A DNA stretch of 64,000 nt from Chaenocephalus aceratus. Lineage: Eukaryota > Chordata > Actinopteri > Perciformes > Channichthyidae. The notes beneath the pieces were generated by a model. That model was given only the letters and a program-made list of their open reading frames with translations. It was not told the DNA's origin and did not search any database. Positions 48,140 through 61,639 of the stretch are shown one piece after another. The translations under genes were made by a program, and so were the position numbers. The stretch covers positions 23,398,014 to 23,462,013 of the forward strand of contig CM043792.1 of the NCBI GenBank assembly GCA_023974075.1, given 5' to 3'. Numbering within the stretch: the stretch's first letter is position 1; every line of letters begins with the position of its first letter.

Positions 48140-49761
48140 CATAATGTCCGTCTTAAACAGAAATAAGCTTTAAAAAGTGTTTGTGCCATAGGACCATTAT
48201 GTATGTAAGATGTGTATTTATACTCAATCATGATGAATATAATTACATGCAGCACAGCATTATAAGGATATATCCATGAATGTAAACTGAAGCTTCAGGC
48301 AATTTTATTGGTATTTTACTGATTGTGATTTTCTACTCAATTACCTGTTTTGAGTATTTACCTTTGTTCCTCCATGGCAGTTTTTCTGAACTGTGTTTTT
48401 TGATTGTACTGGAGTAATCATAGGCTTGCATAATTCAGCTGTTCCTCCTAATGAATGTATTAATTGTATAAAGAATATGTATTACTGTGTTGTGAAGATA
48501 TGCAGAAAAGTATTGACTATTATCAATCTTATTGATTAAAGAAATAAAGAACAGTATCTCTATGGATTGATATGTAGTGCTTCGATTGGGCAGTGTCTTT
48601 TTTCTACATGTGAGAAAGCACTCTTGACTTAAAGGTGAGTTAGGTCATTTTGGAAAAACCAGCTCGAGTGAAACCAGAGCCCCTCCTCCAACACAACACG
48701 CACAAACGTGCACATGACCAATGAGGGCACGAGATAAGTTTGTGCACAGATGGAAGGCTGACAGGCAGGTAGGCCATCCAGTTACTTTAGCCGGGCCGGC
48801 TAAAATGATTGGTCGTGCTTTTTACAGTACCACGGCTTCCACAGATGACATTTTTTAATGGATTTGTTGTCAAAGCACTTCAGATATTCATTGCTATCGG
48901 GATGTTAAGAACATTCCATGGAATATAACAAAAAGTGTATCTCGAGCTGGTTTCTGGAAAAGAGAAATAAAGTGGTTGAAGGGATTCTCATTTTTGAACA
49001 ACTTCCCAAGAATGTTCAGATTTCTGAGATATTCTCAGATAGAAACGTTGTCATTTATAACAAATTGTACAAAAAAGAAGACAATGTTCAAATGGTACTT
49101 TTGCAAATAAACATTAGTCCCAGCATGTGAACTGGACAAAAAACCTAAAGCAAGTGTACATTGAAGTGTATATAAATAACTATGTTTTAATTAATAAGGT
49201 GATAATAAATTATAATATTTATTTGTGATTTGAAGTTCTCTTACGAGGAATATATTTCCTAACTACAAATGTATTCCTTATATAAATAAAACTTCTTTGA
49301 AAATTAAGAGAAAACGTTCACACTTTTTGATAAATTATTCCAACCACAGCTGAACAAAATATGAATATGACGTAACATCTCTGACAGAATTTCTCTCCTG
49401 CTGACATTTAGAAAAACTGATCCAAATCCATCAGTTTGCACGGCATAAAAACAATGTGAGCTACATGGCAGAGTGTTTGCCTCCAATTAATGGGAAATGA
49501 AAATCGATAGAAAATCACTGAGAATCAACATCTGCACAGTGACCTGACTTTTAAGCATCCGAAACACACTGCTGAGCACAAACAGCAGTGCTGGCTATGG
49601 AAACAGTGTGTGTTGTGTGAGTCGACAGTTATGTTACAATTCAAGAAGATACACTGTGCTATAAAGTGAGAAATGGTGCTGTGTTGATCTACAGCACCAA
49701 CTGCAGAGCTGTAACAATCCAGGTGCTAATCACAAGTTCAGAGATAACAGAGGGAGTCAGC

Positions 49762-49768
49762 CGTGTGC

Positions 49769-49855
<87 letters not shown>
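49762..49855 (+). repeat. (GT)n microsatellite
   Basis: About 45 GT units with GC changes at the left edge. Confidence 0.97.
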
Positions 49856-49856
<1 letters not shown>

Positions 49857-50388
49857 CTAATTAAAGTCTTGACAGCTGCTCTGACTAAGCCCACACTTTG
49901 TCAATGTCAGGATAGGTGGGAAACATAGCATAGTGTACATGAGAACACATACACAGATTTCATACACCTATATTCACCTCTGGTTGAAGTTAAAGAAGCG
50001 CATGTGTTTCAGCCTTCCAACTCCACATGGTAACATCCACAGGCACGGTCAGCCAATTATCAATATGCAGCGCTCGTAACAAGCCAAATATCACCCAAAA
50101 CACTTCGGGCACAAACTGCTCGCTGCGGACTGACAGTTCCCTGCATAAGCAATGCAGTTACCGTCCTGCTGCAACTAAATGAATGTGTTTGTTTCAGTGA
50201 CACAACCGGCATCTGGCCTCTTACAATAAATCACCACTTGTAAAGGCTGAGGTCACTTACACTTCTCATCTATACCGTAATATAAAGAAGGTCTCTCTGA
50301 TAAATGTGTGAAGCATATGCAGCAGAAGAGCAGAGAAAGGAGAAAATTAGAGAAATGAAGACAGAAAGATGGAAGGACTTGTCTTCAC

Positions 50389-50453
<65 letters not shown>

Positions 50454-50501
50454 CGTGCGCGCGTGTGCGTGTGTATGTGTGTGTGTGTGTGCGCGCGCGC
50501 A
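50389..50501 (+). repeat. (GT)n/(GC)n alternating tract
   Basis: GT repeat followed by GCGTGCGTGCGCGCG and ending in GCGCGCGCGC; all alternating purine-pyrimidine. Confidence 0.96.
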
Positions 50502-52530
50502 CTTACTGCCAAGTCTTACGGGTGTTGCTGCAGTGATAAAGATGGATGAGTCTGTCTGCTGCTGTGATTGGGCTGTTGTGGATTCTGAGTGAGTGCACAT
50601 GCAAAGATTTATTTATTTAAATAGACTTGTGGCTGGTGTGTGCATTTAAGAGTGAAATAAGCAGAACAAAAGCGTGAAAAAAGGGAACATTACATCATCT
50701 CAGCATCACTGCAAGGCAAGGACCATTGTAAATATATGTCAAGGTTATTTATCATATATGTCTGTCAAACTGTTATTTTAATCATGGATTGAGAAGCATA
50801 CTTACATACTGCAGATAACATTGAAAAATGTGCTGCTCAATGAAACATACATCAAAGCCTGTGTTTTAAATGTATACTGACATTCAAACAGTAAGTGGCG
50901 ACAAATTGAAAATAATGACATTATGTCTATTTTACATAGTTCCCCTGTCTTTCTCTCACTCATATTCAAATTATACATATTGCAAATGCATAAAATATAA
51001 AGTGTCCTCTGACTTAAAACTGCAAGGTTCATAATAAGGGGTTGTCACATTTAAAAAAAAATTACAACTAGTAATATCTGAATTCCATTTGGCTGCTTCA
51101 GTTTCAGGGTCCATTGCTCATGCTTCTAATGCCCCATAATCATTGATACTGACAGTCAATGTATTCCACTTCCACTGTGAGCAATATATGGTATCTTAAG
51201 CAGAGATCAAGTAAGACCTGGTTGGAGCGCTGCACAGTAACACCAGCTGCAATGATGTGATTTCAGACTTTTAGCAAAGATGTGTTTTCAGCTCTTGTCT
51301 CAGTGATACCTCTTGCTCAACCTCAAGAGTCTGCGAACCTGGCCAATGCAGACCTCTACGGCTGAGTCTTTGCTCTCAGAGATATATAAATGCTACCAAA
51401 CTTCTCACACTACAGTGATTTATTTGATTTAATGCTACTGTAATGACAGTGAATTTGCTTAATGGAGCTAACTCAAAATGTGTTAACTTTGTGAGCAGAA
51501 GGCAGCAGATGTCAAAGAAAATGTATGAATTCAAATTAAGTTAGGGTTATTACGATTATCATTTATTCGCCGGGACAAATGAATTTGCTCTTGCAGTAGC
51601 ATTACAAAATCATTCAGTTCTAGATGAAACACTTTGTGCTTTTCCACAACATTTAATGGTGCCAACACATCCACTTAACCTTGAGGAGGATGAGGAACTA
51701 AGTGTTTAAATCATAATCTGCTAATGTAAAATATGTTTTAATGGGGTGCAAATATAGCAGAAATCCAATTAAAATACTGCAATGACTGCATGTCATTCAC
51801 TTGTGGTGCTTTTATACTAAACTCCATAGTATTTTATAATGTATAAGTGTTCCAGCCCATTGGTGTTTCTGATATTCTGTTTCATTGCCGAGTTCTATTG
51901 GATCGGGTTATATCTTTATTGCTTTTGCCGCTGATGTAGGACATCTGTGTCATTGCCTCAGTCTCTCTCTGAAATACTCAACTCATCTTCTTTATCGAGC
52001 AATAACTGCTATCATCTTTTGTATAGCCGGACCAAGTGTTAGATATTGGAAACATAGAAAGACAGAAGAGATAGATTAAAGGAGAATGAGGGAGGAGAGA
52101 CGGCAGCACGCTGTCTTTATACTCAACTGATGAAGTGCAAGTCCTTCATGCAAGAAAAACCCACACGAATTACCGAAAATTGGTTTTCACCGTGCACAGG
52201 CAATCAACTGACACGGTGAAATGCATCAGTAAGAATTTGGATTTTCAGAATCAGTCACAGGTGTGTCGAACCTGAGCCTCGTTATGGGACTGCAGCTGGT
52301 GGAAAATAACAAATGTGTACTGGGAGTGTTGACGCATCAAAGCAGGTACAGGAGTTTGGTACTGAGGGACACTGTGGGCTAAAGTGACACTCGCAAGAAG
52401 GCAGTAAAAACTCCTGAAATGCTGATTTCCGTAGTGCCAAAACATATGCTGTTCAATAAAACATGGTACAATAACACGGACCATGCTCATTTCTTTATTT
52501 GTAATGGAGATATCAGAACCTCCAAATAGT

Positions 52531-52566
<36 letters not shown>

Positions 52567-52567
52567 C

Positions 52568-52661
<94 letters not shown>

Positions 52662-52722
52662 GTGATGGTGGTGGTGGTGGTGATGGTGATGGTGGTGATG
52701 GTGATGGTGATGATGATGATGG
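52531..52722 (+). repeat. (ATG)n/(GTG)n trinucleotide tract, about 190 bp
   Basis: About 50 GAT/ATG units shading into GTGGTGATG variants at the right. The long poly-Met, poly-His and poly-Ser frames here are repeat translations only. Confidence 0.97.
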
Positions 52723-53899
52723 CAGAGTTGAATAAATAAACACAACTAACTGGCGGGGGGGAGAACCTCAGGAAAAGCATCTGAGGACTGACCGATGTGC
52801 AAAATATGTTGCGTGTAAAGCATACATTAAAACATGGAAAATACATATAGATACTGTTTCATTATCATTTGCAAAATGGTAATGAGATTTTTGTGATTGA
52901 GTCATGAATACTTTATGAGAAATGCAGCACTAAAGCCCCTTCAAGTATATGGCTTTACTTCCTTCAAAAGGTAACACTAAACACTAAATTATTTAACCAA
53001 CTGGATTTAGGACTACAAATATCAATTACTGTCCAATCAGCTTATTTTTTACATGATTTACTTTTATCTTTTAACTTCAGTCAAGGAAAACATTACATAC
53101 ATGAAGTCCATTTCTGTTTGAACCTTCCGATTGTGAAAGATATAAACGCATTGGTGTTTTGTTGTCAACTTAATGCGACTTTAGCAAACAAACCTGCTGA
53201 GCTCTTATCCTGATAATCGCAGAGTCTCTTCATGGAGCACTCATGGCTTTCCTGTGATAGGGAGATTTGATGAATCCATGCTAATCCCCCTTTCATCACA
53301 CCTCGTCTTTCTCCCTAGCTGCCGGCTCTGAAAACCTGCCCTCTCTGCTTTCATCAAGCTAACCACAGCGCCTAACCACAGCGCCTTGATGTTGAAGTAG
53401 TGCTTGATACGGGGTGGTTGGAGCATCAAACAATCTGCAAGTCCAACCAAATACAGACACAAAAGGGTCACCTGTGAAGTTGACAGTGGCAGTATTGTGT
53501 GGGTGAGATATTATGCACATGCACCTGACTAATTTGTTAATGTTTGCATCATAAAAGATTTGCGAAAGACCACTGAACAGTTCAGAGTATGTTCTACCAT
53601 GCGGTATGATGGATCCTATGCTCTTTTTCCTGCGGCTGCATGGTTCCTCCCCTTGGTTCGAAATGATCAAGCCAGGTTTAATAAGTGAGTCGAGCAGCTG
53701 ACATAAAGCTGTGGCACATTGGACTCACCATGCCTTACTCAGGGGGAAGTATTAGAAAATACAAAAGGATGGTCACAGTTTTAATGAGACAAAGGAACTC
53801 CTATGTTGCAACACTATTCATTTTCTCCTCTTCATTTAGTCAAAAGGTCTCTCCTCCAAGTCAGACTCAGACAAAGGAGTAGCAAATAATGGATGAGGG

Positions 53900-55990
53900 G
53901 GTGATATTCTCTCATCACCTTTCTTTAATGATGACCTCTTTCTCCTGAGTAAGTGCATTGAACAAATCAATGACTGGATGTGTCAGAACTTTCTCCAATT
54001 AAACAAAGATAAAACTGAGGTAATGGTTTTTGGAGCCAAGGCAGAACGTATAAAAGTTAGCGCTGAGCTTCAGTCTGCAATGTTCAAAACAACAGAGCCA
54101 GGTGTAGTCATGGACTCTGACCTGAGTTTCAACAGTCACATTAAAACAGTTACTAAATCAGCCTACTATCTCCTAAAGAATATATCTAGGATTAAAAGAC
54201 TAATGTCACAGCAGGATTTGGAAAAACTTGTCCATGCTTTTATCTTCAGTAGACTGGACTACTGTAATGGTGTCTTCACAGGTCTCACTAAAAAATCTAT
54301 TAGAAAGCTGCAGCTGATTCAGAACGCCGCTGCTCGAGTCCTCACTGACACTAAGAAAGTGGATCACATCACTCCTGTTCTGAAGTCTTTACACTGGCTT
54401 CCTGTGTGTCAAAGAATAGATTTCAAAATACTGCTGCTGGTTTATAAAGCTTTGAATGGTTTAGGCCCAAAATACATTTCTGATCTCCTGCTAAATTATG
54501 AACCATCCAGATCTCTCAGGTCTTCAGGGACTGGTCAGCTTTCTGTCCCCAGAGTCAGAACTAAACATGGTAAAGCAGCGTTCAGTTATTATCCTCCAAA
54601 TATCTGGAACAAACTCCCAGAAACCTGCAGGTCCGCTGCAACTCTGACTACTTTTAAATCCAGACTAAAGACTTTTCTTTTTGCCGCTGCTTTTAGTTGA
54701 ACTATTCACATTAGGGGTCGACCGATTATCGGCCAGGCCGATTATCGGGGCCGATATTCATCATTTGACCGACTATCGGTATCGGCCTTTTTTTTATAAA
54801 ATTGCCGATAACACTTTGGCTCTGATGCGGCCGTTTCTCTGTCTGCAGTCACCACTCTCTGTACACGAGCAATGTCCCGCCCACAGCGCTATCTGATAGG
54901 CTATTACTGAAGTGTCAATCAACACTGAAGATTTTCCGGGCGGGAGCCAGCCATAGAGGCGGGACCTTCTCAGATTACAGGCAGGTGCGAAGAACGCAGA
55001 CACAGACAGAGGCAAGCAGCAGCGCTGAGCGGCAGAGCCATACATGTGTTTCGAAGGTAAATCAGTTGAAAGCCGAAGTTCAATAAACATCCCAATCCCC
55101 TATGCTGAAGTTGCAAAAACAGCACGATCTATTGATCCAATTCTATCAGCTTCCCAGTTACACAGGGACGCGGGAAGTCAGTCAGCGTGCAGCGTCTCGC
55201 AGCGGAACTGTGGTGCGGAGGGGGGGCTGCGAGTGAAGCCTCGCAGTTTTTCAGGTTGATATGTGAAGCTCATTAGCTAATGTATTTAGCAAATGTTTAG
55301 AAAAATATTAGAAGTGAGGCTACTAGTCTAACGTTAGGTCTACTGTAATAGCCTCACTTTTAATAGTTTGCAAAACATTAGCTAGCACTAGTGTTTTGCA
55401 GTTGCTAGCAGCTTATTGGGATTTTATGCTAGACAGACAGGCATTGGTTTGATATAATAAATTAAGCATTATTGTTAGTTAAGCATGTCAGCCTGCAGCC
55501 CCACTTCTTGTCTCTCTCTAACTCATAGCAGAGGGCTGCACTAAAGAAAAGGGCACAGAGAGGAAACCAGTTGTAAGATGTTCATTAAAGTTAATATAGT
55601 CTAAGTTCATTAAACATAATATAGGCTATGCTTAAATGCATTTCAAAGAAGTTGTGTTGGAGTTTGTGTTATTCTACATTTTGACACCAAGATTTTCTGA
55701 TTTTACTGCAAATGTATATCGGTTCCAAATATCGGTTATCGGTCTCCTTGATTACTAATAATCGGTATCGGTATCGGCCTTGAAAAAGCCATATCGGTCG
55801 ATCCCTAATTCACATATTAGACTGCACTGAAACTTTTATCCAAGTATTTTTTCTTTTAATGTTTATTTTATTAGCTTTTCTTTTTAATGACTGATTTTAA
55901 ATGCCGTTTTCTTAATGTCTTTCATTTTTTGTAAAGCACTTTGAATTGCCTTGTGTTGAAAAGTGCAATATAAATAAACTTGCCTTGCCT
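53900..55990 (+). mobile_element. 5'-truncated LINE, split by a hAT element
   Basis: A 240-aa ORF (start ATG 53978; frame open from about 53899) reads NDWMCQNFLQLNKDKTEV, LDYCNGVFTGLTKKSI, SLHWLPVCQRIDFKILLLVY and SRLKTFLF to a stop near 54698. This is L2/CR1-like ORF2, starting just after the YADD catalytic box. The 3' UTR is interrupted at 54712-55807 by a hAT element and resumes to the tail AAAAGTGCAATATAAATAAA, ending near 55990. The ORF part is intact, so the insertion is fairly young. Confidence 0.85.
54712..55807. mobile_element. Non-autonomous hAT element inserted in the LINE 3' UTR
   Basis: The termini TAGGGGTCGACCGAT and ATCGGTCGATCCCTA are inverted, with one mismatch in 15. They are flanked by an exact 8-bp duplication ATTCACAT (54704-54711 and 55808-55815). 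Many ATCGG/CCGAT motifs cluster near both ends (54722-54785 and 55717-55800), as in transposase-binding subterminal repeats. No hAT transposase ORF was found in 1096 bp. Confidence 0.88.
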
Positions 55991-58900
55991 TCTTGTTATT
56001 CTTTCCTCTCTCTAGAGCTGTCACTAGCCCTGCTTCAGCTTTTAGCCATCTCCCTCATTAATCATTACTCAAACAGTGTATCAAAATGCAAGAGCAAATA
56101 GAGGCAACAGCAATCCATCAACGCACTGAAGCCGCATGCATATGTAATGAGGAGTACAGTAGAAACAACACAACAACATTTTGCTTCTCAGGTTAATTTT
56201 TCTTTCAGGTGCAGTTATGAAAACCCACTGACCTGACTTTGAAATGTTCCACACTGCTTTGTTATTAAAAGTTGGATTTATGCTTTTTGCAGTGTTGATT
56301 TATTATAGTTGGATTTGAAAAAACATGCTGAATAAATATTGCAAATTCAATCACTGACTACAATGAGGTGGATAATTAACAAAAGAAGCCTCATGTTTGG
56401 ATTAAACAACAGATATACAAGGTGACAAGGATAATATATTGTCATTTTACAACACAGAGTTGTACAACGAAATGCAGTTACAGTATACTAATTCAAATAT
56501 TTTTATGGTGGTGTGCAGAGAAGGAATTTACAGCTCTGGGAAAGCAGCTGTTCGGTAGTCCGTGGTACAATGTGTATTGTGTGCCAAATGGCAGCAAGGG
56601 GAAGAGACTGTGGCTTGGCCTTTGTCCTTTATTATCTTTTGCCTCTTCGCAGGCACCTCTTCTCACCAGTGTCACTGATCATTGCTACAGTCGATTGGTA
56701 ACAATGATGTTTTGGGCTATCCAGAGCCCTCCTGTCCTGGGTAGGATTGTTGATTTCCTCTCAGAATTAAATCTTTGTTGGTTAAAATCCAGTAAAAGTG
56801 ACAGGTGTTACATTTGCAAATCAGATTCAGGGAGATTTTGAAGTGAATAAAGAGCTGGAATCAACAAAGAGCCTTCTGTAGTTTTTTTTTTTTTTTCAAT
56901 CATCATCTGTGGATTTCTTGGCTCTGTATGTCTGCAGTCTGGTGAAGGTCCAGGCTGGCTGCATGGTCTTTTTAATGTGCTGCAGAACTAGTCTCTAGCA
57001 CCAGAATGGGGGAGCATCACATGGCGGTAGCGGTGCTAATAAAAGCCACATGTGACTCCCAAAACAGATGAATTGATACACTGCGATTTTTATACAAAGA
57101 TAAACAAAATCAAAGTTGTTTTTAGAGAAGCAGATACATGATTTGATAGGCCTCTTGGCTGACTGTCCCTGTTTCCTTTCTCTCTGGTTAGCTAGTTGCG
57201 AGCTGTATCTTTGTAATAATGTCTAATGTGAACAGTGCAACAGTTAACATTCCTCCTGTTTGTGCTGTGGGTGAAGTCATGCTGCTGTAGTTAAGCCTAT
57301 AGGAGGGCTCTGACCGCTCTGACGCGTTCTCCGCAGCGCCCTTTAGCACCCTCCAGGGAGCTCCCTTTGAGTCTCTTCCTCACCCCAGTGAGAACAGGAA
57401 CTGAAATCTCCCCTTCACTTCATTGGGCAAAATGACAACCAATGACAACAAGGACTGTCCTATTTGATGCAGGGCAGACTCCAAATCCTTTTTTTCTAAT
57501 GTTGCCAGGTTGGCCGTGTTCTCCTGTAACTTCAAAGAGAGGGGAGATCATGGATGAACACAGATAGTGTGGTGGAGAAGTGTGGATATCAGGAGTGACA
57601 AGGCGGGAGAAACAACACCATGTCCCTCTTATTTTCTCATAAAACACAGCAGACATTGACTGCAGTGTGTACGTGAGGGACTGACGTCAATAATGCACAC
57701 ATGATATAATTTCCGTGGGCAAACCAGTTGGAAACGCATCAGTTAACATGGATTCACAGGAGATTTCCGACCTTTTTATGCCCCTCCTCTAGCAGTGATT
57801 AGTTCTTACAATCAGCGGATGCAAATTGCAGTTAACTGACAGCCCATCAATCACATCATGACTGCAATATGTAGAACGTCTCGACACGTGCCAGTAGACA
57901 TATGGTCAATTTGCTCTCAGACGCTCGGATATTTCTTTGCACCACAGGTATATGGGAGGCATTGGAACATTCGATTTGCATCTACCTTCAAGTTCAGGTA
58001 CGGGATGAGTCATTTGTCTCAGGAGCCATCGAACAACTTTTATCCGTCTCATGTTGTCCAACAAGAAATCAAGTGTAGACTTTAAGTATAATGTGATTTT
58101 TTTTTAATAAAACAATAATTGAATGTATTCCATTAACATTAAGATAGTTAACATATAGTTTGCTCATATACAACATGCACTATAGTTTAAAATGGTCCAC
58201 ATATAATTAGTAAGTTGCATAGAGCACTAATGTAAAACTAATTAACTCTCTCCCAGATGTTTCCCAGCTGTGATAGAAGATGAAGCCTTTCACCAGTAAC
58301 TGAGGTCTACTAAACATCCGACTGCCAACTATGGTGTGTTATCAATAAGTGAAGCAGTGGGCGGGTGTGTGTTTGAGCATGGCAGCAACCAGGCTGTTGT
58401 GAACTCCAGAGCATAGAAAAAATAAGTGGTGTGTAGAGGTGTAAGAGTCAGAAAAATTAAAGAGTAAAAAAACGGCAGAGCAGAAACCATAGTTAATTAG
58501 TAGGAAGTCCTTGTTTTATGTGCACAAATGTAGTAATTGCACACAGAAGCCTTGGTTTACTGAGTTCATTGTGTTTAGCAGTCTGGAGAGGTACTGTTGA
58601 AGCAGTTTCTCTCTCACCAAATCATTCCCTGTACTCAATACAAAAAGAGAGAGATTAATTTGTATGGCCGGCAGCTATAAAGTCTCCAAATAGGCCTAGT
58701 AAGTTGTCATCACACGTCCCGGGGGTGTCTCTCTTTGGTGTAGCTCAAAACAAATCACACTGCAATTTCTCTTGCAGTTATGTGCCTGCATTTATTTAAT
58801 GCTATCTGAGGGGGTAACTTAATTTATGGGTGGCCGTGGAAACTCATATCTTTGATTGAAGAAGTAGTCAGCGGCGATGGTAAAGTTCAGTCATTTAATA

Positions 58901-59451
58901 TTCTGATCAGTCCCACAGAGGAGCCTGGCTGTTGCCATCTAATGGCAGTACAGAGCAGAAGGGAAGAAAGTGTGGTCATTATTTTTAAGGAGCCGTTCCA
59001 GTCTGACAGCTGTGAAGTAAACTGGGAACACCCTCTGCTGGATCTCTATAGAAATACTGTTGTAATTTCCCTTATGTTTGTTCTTAGAATAGAGTGTGCT
59101 GGGTAGCTTCTTATCTCATATGAAAAGTCAAAAAAGTATTCTCATTTTATACCTTAGCTTCATCTAAAGTAGCCACATTTTAGTCACCTGAGAGAAATGA
59201 AAAGAGATATATAGTTTCCTCTACAATCACAAACAACTCATTTGATGATTCATAACATGTCCAATAAAGACGATTGGTGGTTTATGGCACAATTAGGCAG
59301 AATCAGAGAAGGCTGGCCATGACATCCATCATAATTAGTGACAGCGGTCTTTTAATGACAATGTTTAATATCCCCGAGAAGGAGCAGAAGATATGTAGTT
59401 GTACGCGCTGTAAAACACCAATGAGGATGGGCAATCTGTTATACATATGCC
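55991..59451. other. Intergenic, no gene seen
   Basis: The longest frame (56422-56841) shows no family motif, and no splice-consistent exon was found. Confidence 0.45.
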
Positions 59452-60044
59452 TAGGGCTGCACGATTTGGGGAAATAATCTAATTGCGATTTTTCTGACAG
59501 ATATTGCGATTCGATTTGCGATATTTGTTTTTAAGCGACCCAAAGGAAGTTTATTGTAAAATGCGGCCATATCTCCGGCTAGGAAGGTCGTGTCAACGTG
59601 CTCCCGTCTCTAGCACCTCCGGCCGCAGCCCGAGCTAGGAGTGAAATAACTAAACTTAAATGAAACTTCCGTTGGGTTGCTTTAAAGTCAAGCTTCAGTT
59701 TAAGATTCACCCTGTAATAGATGTAGAACATGTGATGGAGCATTACTAACCTAACCCAAACCATCTAGGAAAGCTCCATTGGAAGCCATTTGGAAAAGTG
59801 CAGGCACTTTCAAGAATATATGGCAGGTCACAGTCACAGTCACAGATCAATCTGTCAATCACCTTCTATCATGGGCCACTTCTGATTAGTTAACAATGGC
59901 TGGTACATGCGGAGCACAGCACTTCTGATTGGTGTGGATGACTGACACACAAGCACACACAAAAAATCGCAGGCTTTGCGATTTAATAATCGCATCATTT
60001 CAAATCGCAATTTCGATTTAAAATCGATGAATCGTTCAGCCCTA
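59452..60044. mobile_element. Inverted-repeat MITE (GGGCTGCACGATT ends)
   Basis: The left end TAGGGCTGCACGATT and the right end AATCGTTCAGCCCTA are inverted with one mismatch in 15. Subterminal TTGCGATT/AATCGCAA motifs repeat several times in both arms. Flanks share only TA (possible TA target), or a diverged longer duplication. There is no ORF of transposase type. The superfamily is uncertain. Confidence 0.7.
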
Positions 60045-60059
60045 GCCTACATACATATT

Positions 60060-60155
60060 TCTTACACTGTTATATTTCATCATGTATTATCTGGTCATAT
60101 TCTGTGTCCTTTGGGTGTCTTGAAAGGCACTTATAAATAAAGTGTATTGAATATA
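60060..60155 (+). mobile_element. LINE 3'-tail remnant
   Basis: GGTGTCTTGAAAGGCACTTA followed by TAAATAAAGTGTATTGAATA has the form of a non-LTR retrotransposon 3' end. Confidence 0.45.
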
Positions 60156-61369
60156 ATATTCATAACCTTTATTAGTGCACAATCACCTGAACTAAGAACT
60201 GTTGATTGTGTTACCTTAGAATGAGCCTTTGTGTGTACATACTGTAGATGTCAGGTCCACTCTGTTGCACCACCATGTTTGTAAAGAAGCTTTAACAGCA
60301 GAACACTGTTTCTGGAGGTTTTTTTAAGTAACCTGAAAGCCATCGTACTTTACCAACACTCTTGTGAAACTGTCTTAATCCCAGCTGGTGCCTGCCAGTT
60401 GAATGTCATTGCATTACTCAAGTTATGGTGAGGTTGGCCTCTGCAGTGTTACACTTGGTGGCTCGTAACCGCTGTCTTGTAAAGGGACGTGTGAGCAAAG
60501 TAGTATTTACTTGGCAGCAACCTGCAACCACAATGCTAGATGGCGCACAACCCCACACACCCCTCCCTTGTGGAAAGAGCCGATAAATCCATCACAGTAA
60601 CGATGCTTGGATAATAATACAAATACTAATAAATGTATATTTGTATCTAGAGCCACCATAATGCTAGAATGTTTCCACATGAGAAAACAACTCTTAATAA
60701 TATCAATCATTATAATACAACGTGTTTGCTCCTCAAACAGTGTGTGAGAACTTACTTGCAACTTTTAAACTTCTAAAACTTCTCCTACGCACCTCTGTCA
60801 TGAAATACATCTCTGATAAGTCATTTGGCTTTGTGAGCTTTCAATGAATTCAATTATGTGTTTCAGTTTCTCAGAGTGACCACTTATGATTATAAATGGA
60901 CTCAGGTCAAATAGTTTGGATGCTGTACCTCATAATAGTAATAACAATAATCTAAATAATAATATCAGTTTCAGTATTATTGAATCAATTACATATCATT
61001 TCCAAGTTTACAATAAATAAATAAATACATGCATAAATCACATTCATTTGTAAGTATTGCTCTTGTATTTATTTCTAATTTTGATATCAAGTTCAATTGT
61101 ATGGTCCAATACTGATCTTGCCTACTTTAATTAGAATAAAACCAGATGTTTATGATATCTAGATCCTCACATTATATGATCTGTTGGAATATTAATTATG
61201 AAGCAGTTCTTCAGAAAAGTATTGCCCTCAGTCTAATGCTGTAACATTTGAGGTGAACAGCAGATGGCACCAGCAATAACCTTTTAGAGTCCCTCCAACA
61301 GAAATCCAGGAAGAGGAAGGAGGAGGAGGAGGAAGAAGAAGAAGGGGTGGTTTTATAAAGGTTGTGTTG
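60156..61369. other. Upstream flank of ldaf1
   Basis: AT-rich sequence with a GGA/GAA purine tract at 61317-61345 just before the 5' exon. No other gene seen. Confidence 0.45.
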
Positions 61370-61450
61370 CTACTGAGTTGGAGACAACTTTAAGACACAG
61401 TTTCATAAGTTGTGAGCTGACAACCGGACCAGGTTAACTACATTATTCAG
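61370..61450 (+). other. ldaf1: ldaf1 5' non-coding exon (approximate start)
   Basis: The sequence ends in a good donor CAG|GTTAGT at 61450/61451. The matching acceptor TGCACCAG is at 61579-61586, followed by 53 nt of leader before the ATG at 61640. The transcription start is not visible; a purine-rich GGA/GAA tract (61317-61345) lies just upstream. Exon status is inferred from splice signals only. Confidence 0.5.
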
Positions 61451-61639
61451 GTTAGTCACTTAACTTTGTTCTCAGTTTTCAGAAATGTAAAGTATTTAAA
61501 GGTGTTATACTGTAGTTAACTAAAGTCTTCTATTTTATTAAAGTCACTGTTTACTCTGATCCTTGATTGTTTTTTCATTGCACCAGCTGGCTGTCAGGTG
61601 GACTCAGTTTTCCTCAAGTCCTCAGTCTGGTGAAGGGAG

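Larger units (their letters stand above)
44647..53899. other. Intergenic, no gene seen
   Basis: It starts with the gpr139 3' UTR and then holds non-coding sequence with the microsatellites listed separately. Frames such as the one at 46807-47181 have no recognisable domain. Confidence 0.5.

Noticed and set aside
52251..52846. Poly-His, poly-Ser, poly-Ile and poly-Met ORFs
   Set aside because: Translations of the (ATG)n tract, with no domain outside the repeat.
53978..54700. 240-aa ORF as a host gene
   Set aside because: It is the C-terminal part of a LINE ORF2 that begins after the catalytic motif.
56422..56841. 139-aa ORF as a gene
   Set aside because: No recognisable domain, no splice context and no CpG-rich promoter.
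58852..59106. 84-aa ORF
   Set aside because: No family resemblance and no supporting signals.
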